Assembly: GCA_028753945.1 (NCBI GenBank)
Contig: JAPNXP010000002.1
Span: forward strand, 5,890,001-5,954,000
Length of the DNA: 64,000 bases
Direction of reading: 5' to 3'
Origin: Hexactinellida sp. DTS-2022
Lineage: Eukaryota; Porifera; Hexactinellida
Shown here: in pieces, positions 11,105 to 21,344 of the stretch
How the letters are laid out: each line of letters starts with the position of its first letter
Position numbering within the stretch: the stretch's first letter is position 1
The notes under the pieces: generated by a model
The model's input: only the letters and a program-made list of their open reading frames with translations
Database searches by the model: none
What the model was told of the DNA's origin: nothing
Translations under genes and position numbers: made by a program

Positions 11105-11330
11105 TTAAGGTTCAGGTATACTATAATGCACTTCTACAAAAGTATTTGCCCCATTTACTTGAAATTTTTAAAGCGGATTATGAATCATCCTTCTATTTAC
11201 AAAAATGCAAAAATATTTCAATGACAAGTAACAGGGAAATTTTAGGTTTTCAAATTACATCAATTTGTGTTAGAGATTTTTAGTATTAAAATGAACCTTT
11301 CAATAGTAAATACTCTTTAATTAAATGCGT
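11105..11330. repeat. Dispersed repeat also found at 37880-38400
   Basis: AAGGTTCAGGTAT...AGTATTT.CCC...AGCGGATTA is shared with 37883-37960. The rest of the family resumes after the hAT insertion at 12175-12300 (CCGAAACCGTTGAG, CTGAAAATGTTAGTTTTGAG), matching 38268-38360. The 11351-12013 element is therefore inserted into an older copy. Confidence 0.6.
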
Positions 11331-11350
11331 TTACTTATATCTTGTTTATC

Positions 11351-12013
11351 CAGTAGCGTAGCAATAGGCGGTTCAGGCGGTTCATTGAACCAGGGCCCCC
11401 GATGTCTCGGGGGCCCCCAAAGGCATACCTGCCAACCTATTTGTGTAATGTCCCTGTACAGGGCTCCAAATTTCATCTGTACATTGGCCAAAATCCCTAT
11501 ACACCTCCCAAAATCTTTCTCGCTCACTGCGCTCGCTCGTTCGGGGAATTACTATGCGTACACTTATATATATAAAAATTAGCACTTTGGAAAATAAAAA
11601 GCATAAATTATATACTGTACAGGGAATCCCTGTACGCTTAAATAAATATATAAACCACCTTGTGCCTTAATGTGGTCAATGCAGAATACATGGCAGAATA
11701 TATAGTATCATCACTGTAGACATTTTAGGCATTATTTGACTCATAATTAGTAATTTAAAATCCAAGTACGCCTGTACAGAACATCCAAAATGGTTCAAAT
11801 CCCTGTACGGTTGGCAGGTATACAAACTTTCCAAAGTTCTCCATATGCAGATAAAATTCAATCTACTTCGTAAAATTCGGGAATGCCATTTCCGAACCCA
11901 AATTTACCGCCGCGAACCTCCTTAAAATATACTACTCCAATTTGAACTAGTGGGGCCACGGACCCCTGCACATACTTTTGAACCGGGGCCCCCGAAACCT
12001 AGCTACGCCACTG
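11351..12013. mobile_element. hAT-type non-autonomous element with 8-bp target duplication
   Basis: Ends CAGTAGCGTAGCAATAGGCG and, from the right, CAGTGGCGTAGCTAGGTTTC. Exact 8-bp duplication TGTTTATC at 11343-11350 and 12014-12021. Sub-terminal inverted 'ggttc.....gggcccccga' on both sides. Carries a nested element at 11428-11818. No transposase frame. Confidence 0.94.
11428..11818. mobile_element. Nested miniature element inside the hAT element
   Basis: TIR CCTGCCAACC at the left and GGTTGGCAGG at the right, each flanked by TA (11426-11427, 11819-11820). 'Ccctgtacagg'-type repeats lie near both ends. Family uncertain; the TA target suggests a Tc1/mariner-like mover. Confidence 0.75.
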
Positions 12014-12345
12014 TGTTTATCCTGCATATGTAGACTAGGATTGTTCAAATTTTATATATTTTTAATTTTCTTGAATAGTACGTGATGTCAAATATTTAAT
12101 CAAAAATTTCCTATCCATATCCGCAAAGCTTTGCAACTATTTCTAATTGAATAAATAGCAAACGATGCATGATGTATCTATACGAAATCTATCCGAAACC
12201 GTTGAGATTTTGATTCTACTTGCAAAACTGAAAAAGTTTCTTATTTACATAAATCTGAAAATGTTAGTTTTGAGATAGAGGGTTTTGAAAAAATCTTTTT
12301 GAATATTTTGTTCCAGGATTGAGGTGACCAAAGTGTGTCAAATGG

Positions 12346-12697
12346 AAAATTAACTGTAGACTGCCTAACTGATACCCATTGTAACAGGAGGAAAACAGTT
12401 CGATCAAATAATACAAATTTCTTGAAAATTCGGATTTAGTACATTGTTTTGTACTCTCCATCGATTTCATTCAAAAAAATCAAAATTTTCTGAAATTGTT
12501 ATGATGACGTAGCATAAAAGTGAACTGCTCCACTTGCCTGCACTTGCTTTTGTAAATTCTAAATGTTACAATTTCATCGTAGAAATACCTGAAGGAAGAT
12601 ATTATACTAATAATATCTATTTAGTATATTTGGTTTGACTATTACAGAGTTGTGATAGATATAACTCAAATATATGTATTTTTTGTAATCCATGTTT
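12346..12697 (-). pseudogene. P-element transposase fragment (locus 1)
   Basis: Nearly collinear with 53371-53722 of the large P element, including AACTGTAGACTGCCTA and TGTTATGATGACGTAGCA. On the minus strand it still shows LGSLQLI, aligning with the VGSLQLI block of the better copy. It covers part of one exon and its upstream intron. Frame is broken; this is an isolated scrap. Confidence 0.75.
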
Positions 12698-12831
12698 CAT
12701 TAATTTAATTTAATACCATTTCTATGTAAGTTGTTAAATTAGGACCTTAGTCAGAATATTGTTTACAATAAGCAAACCTGACTGTATTTGAACTAGAGTG
12801 ACACGTGACATGATCTATCAATACTCTAGTT

Positions 12832-14069
12832 CAGTGTTTCTCAAACTTTTTTAGTACAGCGCCCCCCTGTCAACAATTACCCTCGATACCGCCCCCCCCT
12901 CCATAAAGTATTAATATTACATTTTATATTTGTTTAACAAATCCGTATTTGATTTAATGAATCAGCACTATACAGTAATACCTCGTTTTACGCGGTTTTT
13001 TTTTACGCGTTTTCGTTTTACGCGGAACAATTTTTATGACCAAAACTTTTTTTACGCGATCCTCAACTCGTTTTACGCGGTTTATCTATGATTTTCATAC
13101 AATTAATTCTCTTTTTTATGGATATTTTCGATTATTTTTAAGATTTAGTGGTAACAAAGCGGTTCTACATTTCCAAAAAAACTAAAATGGTGATTTAGAG
13201 ATAGTAGATAGTTAGGGATATGTATTTGTCGTTTAGTAAGTTCATCCAAATATATTATTGGTCAAATGAATACATATTTTCTTCACTATTCACACTAGAG
13301 ATACCCAGTTGTGGGAGGTACCCGAAGGTGTAGGGTTGCGGTGTGAAGGGAATTTTAATTCCCTTCACAACACAATTCCCTTTCTGTCGGAATTCCCAAG
13401 TATTCTCACAAGTTGGTTTCTATCAGTATTCCCATAGGTAAAAATAATTTCCATTCAAAACGATATTGGAAATCCTATGGGAATTCCCATGGGATTAACA
13501 TACACACGGAAACCTTGGCTATCTGGGAGGTCCGGATGTTGGATTTTTTAGTGTTTAAACACTAGGTATTAAAATTTTTATTCGATGTTTATAATATTTG
13601 GAAACGCATCTATTGGTTTAGTATGTGTTACTATGAGAATTAACCGTTTTTTTTACGCGATTTCGTTTTACGCGGGCTTTTCAAGGAACGCATCTACCGC
13701 GTAAAAAGAGGGATACCTGTAGTCTACATTTCTTTTACTATTCATTTATTCGATCGAGTTTATCAATTATATTCGTTTAAGTTTGTGCGTATTTATATTG
13801 AAATTATAGAGAGGACTGGCTTTCGTTAATCAATACAATAGTATAGTAATTACCACTGTCAAGGCTCTGATTCATGCAGTTTTATATGGTATTTGTTAGT
13901 TACTTAATATTTATGAACATGTTATTGCTGTTTTTACGTGAGATCGTAATTCTGTTTCGCGTTCTATAACCCCTTAGCGCCCCCCCCAACGCCCCCTTCT
14001 GCATCGCCGCCCCCCAACAACATTTCAGCGCCCCCCAGGGGGCTCTACGGCCCACTTTGAGAAACACTG
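12832..14069. mobile_element. hAT-type element with 8-bp target duplication, carrying a nested element
   Basis: TIRs CAGTGTTTCTCAAACTTTTT and, from the right, CAGTGTTTCTCAAAGTGGGC. Exact duplication CTCTAGTT at 12824-12831 and 14070-14077. Sub-terminal C-rich 'gcgccccc' tracts on both sides. No transposase remains. The 12973-13719 TA element inserted later. Confidence 0.95.
12973..13719. mobile_element. TA-flanked Tc1/pogo-type miniature element ('tacgcgg' family), copy 2
   Basis: Same ends as 1903-2910 with TA at 12971-12972 and 13720-13721, and very high similarity along its length. Lacks the 260-bp nested insertion, so it gives the pre-insertion sequence of that site. Confidence 0.9.
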
Positions 14070-14149
14070 CTCTAGTTCAATTAGGTAATTCATGGCTTTC
14101 TACTCGGGTGTTCATTTCTAGATTATATATATTGAAATTATCGTTCAAA

Positions 14150-14467
14150 TTAATTATTTCGAAGACTTCATTTATGTGTTTATCTTTACGCCAATATGTC
14201 TCCTCAATACGAATCTTGGAAGAAAATCAAAGGCAGCGAGATGAGAGAATAGTGTTTTTTCAACAATTTGCGATCATACGTCAAGATATAGATGAATTCA
14301 AAGAGGAAATCCTTCAATTGAAACTAAGGCTGATCGTTCTAGAGAGTAGTGTGCGGGTTCTAACGCGCCAAATGTCCCATAGAAATCTTAACATAGTTGC
14401 TTTATTGACCTATAACATTATATATTCGATATGCTTTTCATTGTATGCATATATCTTTAACAAATAA
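14150..14467 (+). CDS. Small coiled-coil ORF, locus A
   Basis: The informative part of the frame starts near 14200 with LEENQRQRDERIVFFQQ and continues through IRQDIDEFKEEILQLKLRL and VLESSVRVLTRQMSHR; heptad-like spacing of L/I/V suggests a coiled coil of about 60 residues, followed by a hydrophobic tail (VALLTYNIIYSICFSLYAYI). A TATATATA box lies at 14124-14131. The nearest ATG downstream of it (14190) is in another frame, so the true start or an upstream exon is uncertain. No family recognised; style resembles the frames at 57743 and 61898. The hAT element ends at 14069, just upstream. Confidence 0.4.
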   Translation, partial: LIISKTSFMCLSLRQYVSSIRILEENQRQRDERIVFFQQFAIIRQDIDEFKEEILQLKLRLIVLESSVRVLTRQMSHRNLNIVALLTYNIIYSICFSLYAYIFNK

Positions 14468-14764
14468 ATTATAAACCCCTATGATACTTTACAATTATAT
14501 AACTAGGGGGAAGGGAACATAATTCAGTTCTCCATTAGCATCAATATTCTACCTAAACTATTCCACTTCATTAAATATAGTCGGTCATTGCAGTCCTTGT
14601 TTTCATTTGCAGTAACAATATTATATAGGAGGGTTAAGTTTGGCCGGACAACTTTAACTGATTGGACAGAGAATATGTAAAGCAGAGATTCGCAACTCTA
14701 TAGTGATCTACCGAAGAATGGGATTATGAATTTGATTTGAAGGATCATCTCCCTATTAATATTT

Positions 14765-14940
14765 TACATCTCTCATGGAGTGTGAGTTATGAGCAATTTG
14801 GTATATTGTCACACGTTCAAAAATGTTACATTTAAGTCATAATTCCTTGGTAGGTGCGAATTTTTATTTAAGACTCGAACTTGTCCTTGCCAGCCCCAAA
14901 AATACCCCTGCATGTCAAAAGTCAGCCCTGCGACTATATT
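14765..14940. repeat. Dispersed repeat, partner at 20365-20545
   Basis: Shares CTCTCATGGAG.GTGA, GTCATAATTCC.TGGTAGGTG and AAGACTCGAACTT plus CATG.CAAAA.TCAGCCC with 20367-20540. No coding frame. Confidence 0.7.
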
Positions 14941-15236
14941 CAGAGAAATCTTCATCCCGAAATATTTAATACTTTAGGTGATATGGAACTGAAACTAATT
15001 AATCGTAATATTAATGTACGAATTTTCGAAATTATTTCCTTTCGCAAATACTCTCCAACATGTACACGTCTGCAGAAAAATCTAATAGGTTTTGATGATC
15101 TGAGAAAAATGCATTATTTAGACAAAGTTTCAAAATACTTCTATTTAAGTGTTATATTAATTTGAATCAAAAAAATGAGAATAATCATGAATCATTGTCT
15201 TAGTTTCAATATCTGAATACATATTTTCTGGTAAAC

Positions 15237-15355
15237 ATGCCCCGTTACGAGGGAGTGCCCCGATATGCGGGGTTCTTAGAGAACTGCAATATGTTGGTTA
15301 AAACAATTAAGTTAGCACCTGCACAACAAATCTTACACATATATTCAAAACGTAG
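15237..15355. repeat. Fragment of the CAGTGGAA Tigger-derived family
   Basis: CGAGGGAGTGCCCCGATATG and AAAACAATTAAGTTAGCACC match 5970-6060 of copy 1. Truncated on both sides; the hAT element at 15408 lies just downstream. Confidence 0.75.
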
Positions 15356-15407
15356 AGTTAACAGTATTTGTGATAATATTTTCTTCAAAAATAACATCAT
15401 TTGTAAT

Positions 15408-15945
15408 CAGGGTTGCCAATCCAATCCAATCGAGAAGATTATCGATGGCCGAATGCTGCATTTTTCATCGATTGGATTGCTTCGATTTTTATCGATTGTG
15501 TTGTTGATTGGATTGCTGCATTTTTCATCGATTGGATTGCTGCATTTTTCATCGAATGGATTGTCAATTGGATTGCTTCGATTTACCATTTGGATTGTCG
15601 ATTGATTGCTGCATTTTTCATATATTGGATTGTCGATTGGATTGCTTCCATTGTTATCGATTGGATTGCTATAGAATAATTTTTATAGATTTTTATCGAA
15701 TGTTTCTTTTTGACCATAAACTATAGTATACATAGTGTTTCACTAAGTAATAACGCTAAACAAAAACAATTGAAACAATCCAAAAAACAATCCAAAAAAA
15801 TCGAAAAAACAATCGATGATATTTTTGATTGTCGATTTCGATTGGATTGTTATCCGAATAATCAATTGGCGAAATTTGGATTGCCGATTGTCAAAAAATA
15901 GCTCGATTGGATTGGATTGTCGATTGGATTGGATTGGCAACCATG
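15408..15945. mobile_element. hAT-type element whose interior is a 'cgattggattg' satellite
   Basis: TIRs CAGGGTTGCCAATCCAATCC and, from the right, CATGGTTGCCAATCCAATCC, with exact 8-bp duplication TTTGTAAT (15400-15407, 15946-15953). The interior consists largely of short repeats (GATTGGATTGCTGCATTTTT; ATCGATTGGATTG). The several overlapping frames full of I-D-W or D-C-C are reading frames through this satellite, not proteins. Confidence 0.93.
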
Positions 15946-16599
15946 TTTGTAATGCAATGCATATCTAGTAAGTGATTTCAAAAAATCACTGAATTTCTGT
16001 GTATTCCATAATCCCTGGATAGTTTGAAATTATGACAAGTTCATCGTAACTCCATTGTTTTAAGATAAATTCTGATAGATGGAAATGCTGCCCCCCTGAA
16101 AAATTGGTTGCCCCCCGTGCCCCCCCTGTTCGAAAATCCTGTCGCCGCGCATGCTGCACAATGTTTTGGCATGCCTAGTATTCGAGTAAACCATTCTCTA
16201 AGACACTGATAAACAAAATACTATTATAAAGAGCGATCAATAATAATGAAAATTAGTTCAACTAATCTAATTAGATCAGTATTAGTAAATCCATAACTAA
16301 CCTGATTTTCCAAATGTAAGCATCAATGCTAAAAAATGAATCAGGTTCTTTTATAATATTTACTTATAACATGTACAGAACTTTCTAGAAAATTAATCAA
16401 ATAAATTGCTTTCATTTGTGCACTCTTCAAATTATCCTTTTAACGCTACCTACGACTACTATTTTCCCATTTTTCCAGAAAAAAAAATCTTTTGTTCTAA
16501 AGTTAACTTTTTGTTTATAGACACCTCTGCCAATTCCTAAGAAACTGGCAAAATCAGATTTATCATATTTGAATTTTTTGGCCACATAACTAGTCATAA

Positions 16600-17493
16600 A
16601 CTCCAACCAGTGGGCTGGTTATTGTACAGAACAGGGGAAAGAGTCCTGAAGAAATACAGAAAGCTCTCTACGTCCTTGCCGATCACCTTGTTGAGAACCA
16701 TGATAACTGTCCTCATACCAGAGATTCGTGGTGCTATATGGGGAAGAATATTGCTGAAGTAAAGGATGACGACACAATTTCACCGGTGAATCTCCGGGCC
16801 CCATACCTCACGGCACCAGAACTGGCTCGCCTCTTGGATGTCTTTCAGAAGTTCGCGAGCATTGCTTTATGTTCCGCCGTAACCCTTGGCAAGACGCAGA
16901 ACGCGAATGAATCTCTGCACTCCGTCCTATGGCATAACGCGCCGAAAATCAAGCGTGTCGGCCAGAAGTCCCTCCAAGCCTCTGCAGCGCTGGCGGTCAC
17001 CACTTTCAACGAGGGCTCTATGTCTCTGGCTAGCGTGCTTACCAACTTAGGAGTAGCCTGTTCACATAAGACCTTGCTCTATTTCGCGAGAAAGGACAAA
17101 GAACGCAACCGGTGTCGTATCAAAGCTGTCTCTGAAACCCAGAAGAGGAGACGAAGGTTACTCCAGTCCCAGTTTCTGACCGCAGAATCTTCCAGACGCA
17201 GGCGGGAAAAGGCTGGGGCAAAGTATAAGTCCAAAGCCTTTGGTAGTGAAGCTTCATCGAGTACCCCTGCGAAGAAAGCCGTTGCAAAAGCGTCCACTGG
17301 TGACGGATCAGACACCGTTTGCGAAGAGTGCCAGTTGCGAAATTGTCCGATCGGAAGAAAGCGGAAGACCGATGACTGGGTGTTTTGCGAATTCTGCGAC
17401 CAGTGGTATCATGCTAGGTGCATGAAAGTGACCCTGAAGGAAGTAGGAGATGAACCATTCCAGTGTTTCGACTGTGAAGAGCAAGATCCTTAG
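16600..17493 (+). CDS. Mutator-like transposase C-terminal region with PHD finger (fragment)
   Basis: The best ORF starts at 16738, but related codons are readable upstream to about 16640 in the same frame (NHDNCPHTRDSWCYMGK), resembling the CPH..SWC block found before the catalytic-domain end in Mutator-like ('Mutsu') proteins of arthropods and other invertebrates. In the ORF, residues 51-70 read GKTQNANESLHSVLWHNAPK, a typical TQN.NES motif of that group; residues 110-170 are very basic; residues 194-251 form a C-x2-C, C-x2-C, H-x2-C, C-x2-C PHD-type zinc finger. The N-terminal catalytic part is missing, so this is a partial gene. It is much richer in G+C than the DNA around it. Candidate poly(A) signal at 17567. 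Confidence 0.65.
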   Translation, partial: TPTSGLVIVQNRGKSPEEIQKALYVLADHLVENHDNCPHTRDSWCYMGKNIAEVKDDDTISPVNLRAPYLTAPELARLLDVFQKFASIALCSAVTLGKTQNANESLHSVLWHNAPKIKRVGQKSLQASAALAVTTFNEGSMSLASVLTNLGVACSHKTLLYFARKDKERNRCRIKAVSETQKRRRRLLQSQFLTAESSRRRREKAGAKYKSKAFGSEASSSTPAKKAVAKASTGDGSDTVCEECQLRNCPIGRKRKTDDWVFCEFCDQWYHARCMKVTLKEVGDEPFQCFDCEEQDP

Positions 17494-17564
17494 ATATATT
17501 TGTGTTAGTAACCTTAGATTGCATGTATTTGTCTTGAATTTGTCTTTCTTCCTCATTATCTCCA

Positions 17565-17572
17565 AATAAATT
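17565..17572 (+). terminator. Candidate poly(A) signal (AATAAA)
   Basis: AAATAAAT lies about 75 bases after the PHD-protein stop codon, a normal distance for a cleavage signal. AT-rich context makes chance occurrence quite possible. Confidence 0.35.
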
Positions 17573-17599
17573 TATTGCAATACTGAATATGAGAGAATC

Positions 17600-18620
17600 T
17601 AGTGAACTCCGAAAGTATTTATAATAGAAACTATAAATTTGGGGGTTATGTAGTATACATATATATGTAAAACAATAGCAGAGCGTTTTCTAACTTTTTA
17701 TTAATTCAAATTGTTATAAGGCCAAGAATCCCAAAAAAGTACAAATTCCATACGTAATTGGACCTAATATATTAATATTCTAATTAACTAAATTAATTTT
17801 GACAAAATTGGAGATTTTGGCGGGTACCCGTATCGAACGCATATTGATTTGACGCGTTGCGAGTTAAAAGCAAAGTAATTCATGCTCTCGTCATTTTCTA
17901 CTAGGAAAATCTCTTGCTTAGTTACTATAGCAACGGAAAGTATGTATTTACATATTTGTGTCAAAACTATTTTGAAAATCTATGATTTTTTTTATAAAAT
18001 AATTACTATATAGTATGTTATAGGAACTGAAGCACTAATTGAATTGAGTCCGTCAAGTCCTTTTTTTTTACCCATCACAAGCATTCTCAAGTAGTCGTAG
18101 GTAGCGTTAAGTAGCACATCTAGAAGTGAGCAGGAACCCACCATAAGCCCCTATGTCTGTCTTCTCACAAGAAGTGGAAGATAGTAGGTACGTTTTTGTA
18201 AAATAATGTGTTGTGTACAGTAACAGATTGATGATGATCACAACTAGGCTTTAAGTATATCATATATATGAACTCTAAGTTCTCTAACTCGTAACACTAT
18301 GCAGAAAATATATTTTATCTTATCTTGAGTTTTAGCTTTGTTTAAACAGTGAAGCATAGCGTACTCTATAAAGAGCCAGACAGTAAGTACCAGCGTTTAA
18401 TCACCTTGTCGTATTTCTATATCAGGGAACATTTTTCCAGAAAGTAGAAAATTAAGCAAACAAACATTACAAGTTTCAGACAATCATTAATTTCCCTCTC
18501 CAAAATAGTCAATCACTTAACTGAGAGATGTGGTTTAGATTATGTCTAACCTATTTCCTTCAAAACGATCCATTACACCATCATTTTGGTCTCTATCCTA
18601 TGATGGCTGGTGCACAATAT
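17600..18620. other. Unassigned intergenic DNA
   Basis: AT-rich, no protein-like frame and no clear terminal repeats. Confidence 0.35.
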
Positions 18621-18629
18621 CATCTAACT

Positions 18630-19440
18630 CAGGCCTTCCCAAATTGCGGCGCGGGCGCCATTTGTGGGAGCGGAATATTTTCATGTGTCGCGACAACAAT
18701 TTATTAAAAGTTCAATTAACCAATAAATCAGAGCTGCCAAGTCTCCGTAAATTCACCTAGACTACTTATTACAGGATTGTATATAAATTATTTATTTGTT
18801 TCTCAAATCAAATCAATTCAAATCATATCAAATCAAATATTTTTAAATTTTACATGATTTCAAATCAAATTAAATCAAATATTTGAAATATTTGATTTGA
18901 TTTCCAACACTGCTACTCATGACCTACTTAATATATGGCCGTATATGTCACCGAGAAGGCCAAGAAAATAGAAGCCCACTTTATAAATTTCATTGTAGGA
19001 CAAACCAACCCTCCCTATTGTCATTATTTGGGTTGGATATGGTGCAATCAACCATTGCGAGTACATTAGAACCACTTTTGAGGATCTAAGATTTGTGGTT
19101 AAGCTGGTTTCTTAGTCTGAAATTTAGGGAATCATATTTATGTTATTTGCAATAAATGCAAGCATTTCCAGTAACAACAAACATTTTAAGCTATTTCTAT
19201 AGTAGATTAAATCACTTTGAGATTCTTAACCACTTAGAAAATGACAAAATAAGAGATTATCTCGTATCGATATTGTAAACTACCTACGAAGTATCCTTAA
19301 TACTTTGTTAAGAAACCTGCCGAATTGCATTTTCATTATAAGTCGAAATTCATAATTTAAGAGAAGTTCAAGGTAGTGGCGCTTCATAAAGTCCCATCAA
19401 AGGTATATGGCGCTCCATCCAATTTAATTGGGAAGCCCTG
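18630..19440. mobile_element. hAT-type non-autonomous element with 8-bp target duplication
   Basis: Ends CAGGCCTTCCCAAATTG and, from the right, CAGGGCTTCCCAATTAAATT. Exact duplication ATCTAACT at 18622-18629 and 19441-19448. Contains an AAATCAAAT-rich tract at about 18800-18900. No transposase frame. Confidence 0.94.
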
Positions 19441-19631
19441 ATCTAACTTTTGCCAGATTCTTATAACAGAGCATCGGTTGAAACTAGCAAGTTTTTGAAA
19501 TTATTACAAATACACCGGATCCTGGTAAAACTTCATTTTCTTCTTCTGTCGAAGAGCTTTGCAAGGCGACCTTTAATATAACTGATTACGCAGAAGATCT
19601 AAATGATTTATCGAACATTCACCTAGATCAT

Positions 19632-19750
19632 AGGTGGGAAAAGTGCGACCCGCGGGCCGCTTGAAGCCCGCTTACAAATTTCTGCGGCCCGCGAGAATTG
19701 TCTCAACTTATACTGAATGCGGCCCGCTGAACTTTACATAGCACTTTTAG
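19632..19750. repeat. GC-rich 'gcggcccgc' repeat fragment
   Basis: GGTGGGAAAAGTGCGACCCG and repeated TGCGGCCCGC suggest a hAT-like non-autonomous element end. The partner end is not clear. Confidence 0.4.
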
Positions 19751-19851
19751 AATAAATCCCTCATAGCTGATGCGTTCACTACGCACGCATCACATGAAGG
19801 ACAACAATTTCGGTACACGGTTGTTCCTCAGTGTTCAGACATGCTAAATTT

Positions 19852-20002
19852 GTCATCTATTGTCACTTACTACAATGAACTGTTCGTGATGAATAGTTGA
19901 TAATCTATTGTCGCCTACTACAATGAATAGTTCGTGATGAATAATTGATAATCTATTGTCACCTACGATTAATTGGTTGTAATGATATGTTCGTGATGAA
20001 TG
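19852..20002. repeat. Tandem repeat, about 53-bp unit, three copies
   Basis: Each copy contains ATCTATTGTC.CCTAC and GTTCGTGATGAAT. No coding content. Confidence 0.7.
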
Positions 20003-20111
20003 GTCTTGCTTCCGCTAAAGTTGGGTCGATATATTTGTATAAATAACCGACTAACCGACCTTGTTAATATTTCATAAATAGTACTTTGTTTTCATTTTAT
20101 TATTAAATGTT

Positions 20112-20202
20112 ACTTAAGATCTGAGTGTTAGGTTAACTTAGGTAGTTAACCAAACACTCAGATCTTAAGTGACAGTTGCTACATCTAGGTCCTAGATGTA
20201 GC
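20112..20202. repeat. Two adjacent palindromes
   Basis: The first (20112-20170) pairs ACTTAAGATCTGAGTGTT with its complement around a smaller GTTAAC pair. The second (20178-20202) is GCTACATCTAGG-T-CCTAGATGTAGC, a perfect 12-bp stem with a one-base centre. Six bases separate them. Confidence 0.85.
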
Positions 20203-20364
20203 TACTTTGCAAAGTTGAGCTTTAGTTGCTGGGTACTGCATTATCATGATGAGGTAATAATTAGAAATACTTTTGATTGGAAAATGAGCAAGCATATTTG
20301 TGATTTTGGTGGGAGATATGTAGGTGCTACTAATATACATATTGTATTAAATCTTCACGTTTCT

Positions 20365-20545
20365 ACCTCTCATGGAGCGTGACTTGTAAGCTAATAGGTG
20401 GATTTTCACATTTGCGAAAAGGTGACAATGACGTCATAATTCCATGGTAGGTGTGAATTTTTGGTTCCAAGACTCGAACTTTCCGAGCCAGACCCAAATA
20501 CCTCTACATGCCAAAAATCAGCCCCTTGGGTCTTGTAGTTTCTTC
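20365..20545. repeat. Dispersed repeat, partner of 14765-14940
   Basis: See 14765-14940: same order of CTCTCATGGAG, GTCATAATTCC, AAGACTCGAACTT and CAGCCC blocks. Confidence 0.7.
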
Positions 20546-21344
20546 AATCAACTCTGAACATAGTAATATATACATATTTATAAAGAATATTTGTGTTAAA
20601 ATGACCTTTAGGTGACGTGGAAAAAGGTCAAAAGTGTAATTAATTAATTTATCATCCCTGAAAATCCCATGTTAGACACCAAGATGAAGGTTATAGCATG
20701 TGTACAACCCAAGATATGATGGGACCCAAATTGAACTTGGGACCCAAGTTCCGTAACCCGAAGATTGCCAGATACGAGTCCTTCTATTTAAGTAGTCTAT
20801 GCTTCAATATCACTTAATGCTTATTATCTAACCAATTCAAAAACATGAACGCTTGAATTAGATGGAAAGAAGAAGAAAAGCAAAATTACTGAAATTAAGA
20901 ATTAACTAGATAGGTAGTATACAGCCTACACATGGCATTTCCACATAATTTTGCACTACCTCTAATAATAACTGTTTTCGTTAGTATATTATTGATTATA
21001 TACTCTGAGTGATTTTAATGACATTCCTTGCTAAGTAAGATCAAATGGGAATTCTTGGAATAAAATTAAATACTGCCTTTCTGATGCATCCATAGTCCAA
21101 ATTTTCATTATTGTATCCTGGTCTTATATTACGCATGTCACTGGGCCTCTAATAACAATCTGTTCAGAACTAATGCGGGAAATGCGATTACAGCAGACAT
21201 AGGCGCAGCTTTCTTAAGGTTTCCAAAAAAATTGGACGGGTCCATCTCAGATTCTGAGCCGACCATTTTGAGAGGTGTTTCATATCAAAATATGGTCTAG
21301 GCTTTCAGTGTTTTAAGTGCTTATTTTGAATGTAGTCGAATTAG

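Noticed and set aside
14881..15165. 94-residue ORF
   Set aside because: Begins within the repeat shared with 20365-20545 and has no recognisable domain.
15407..15901. Several overlapping frames rich in I-D-W, D-C-C and N-P-I-D
   Set aside because: They are six-frame readings of a short satellite inside a hAT-type element.
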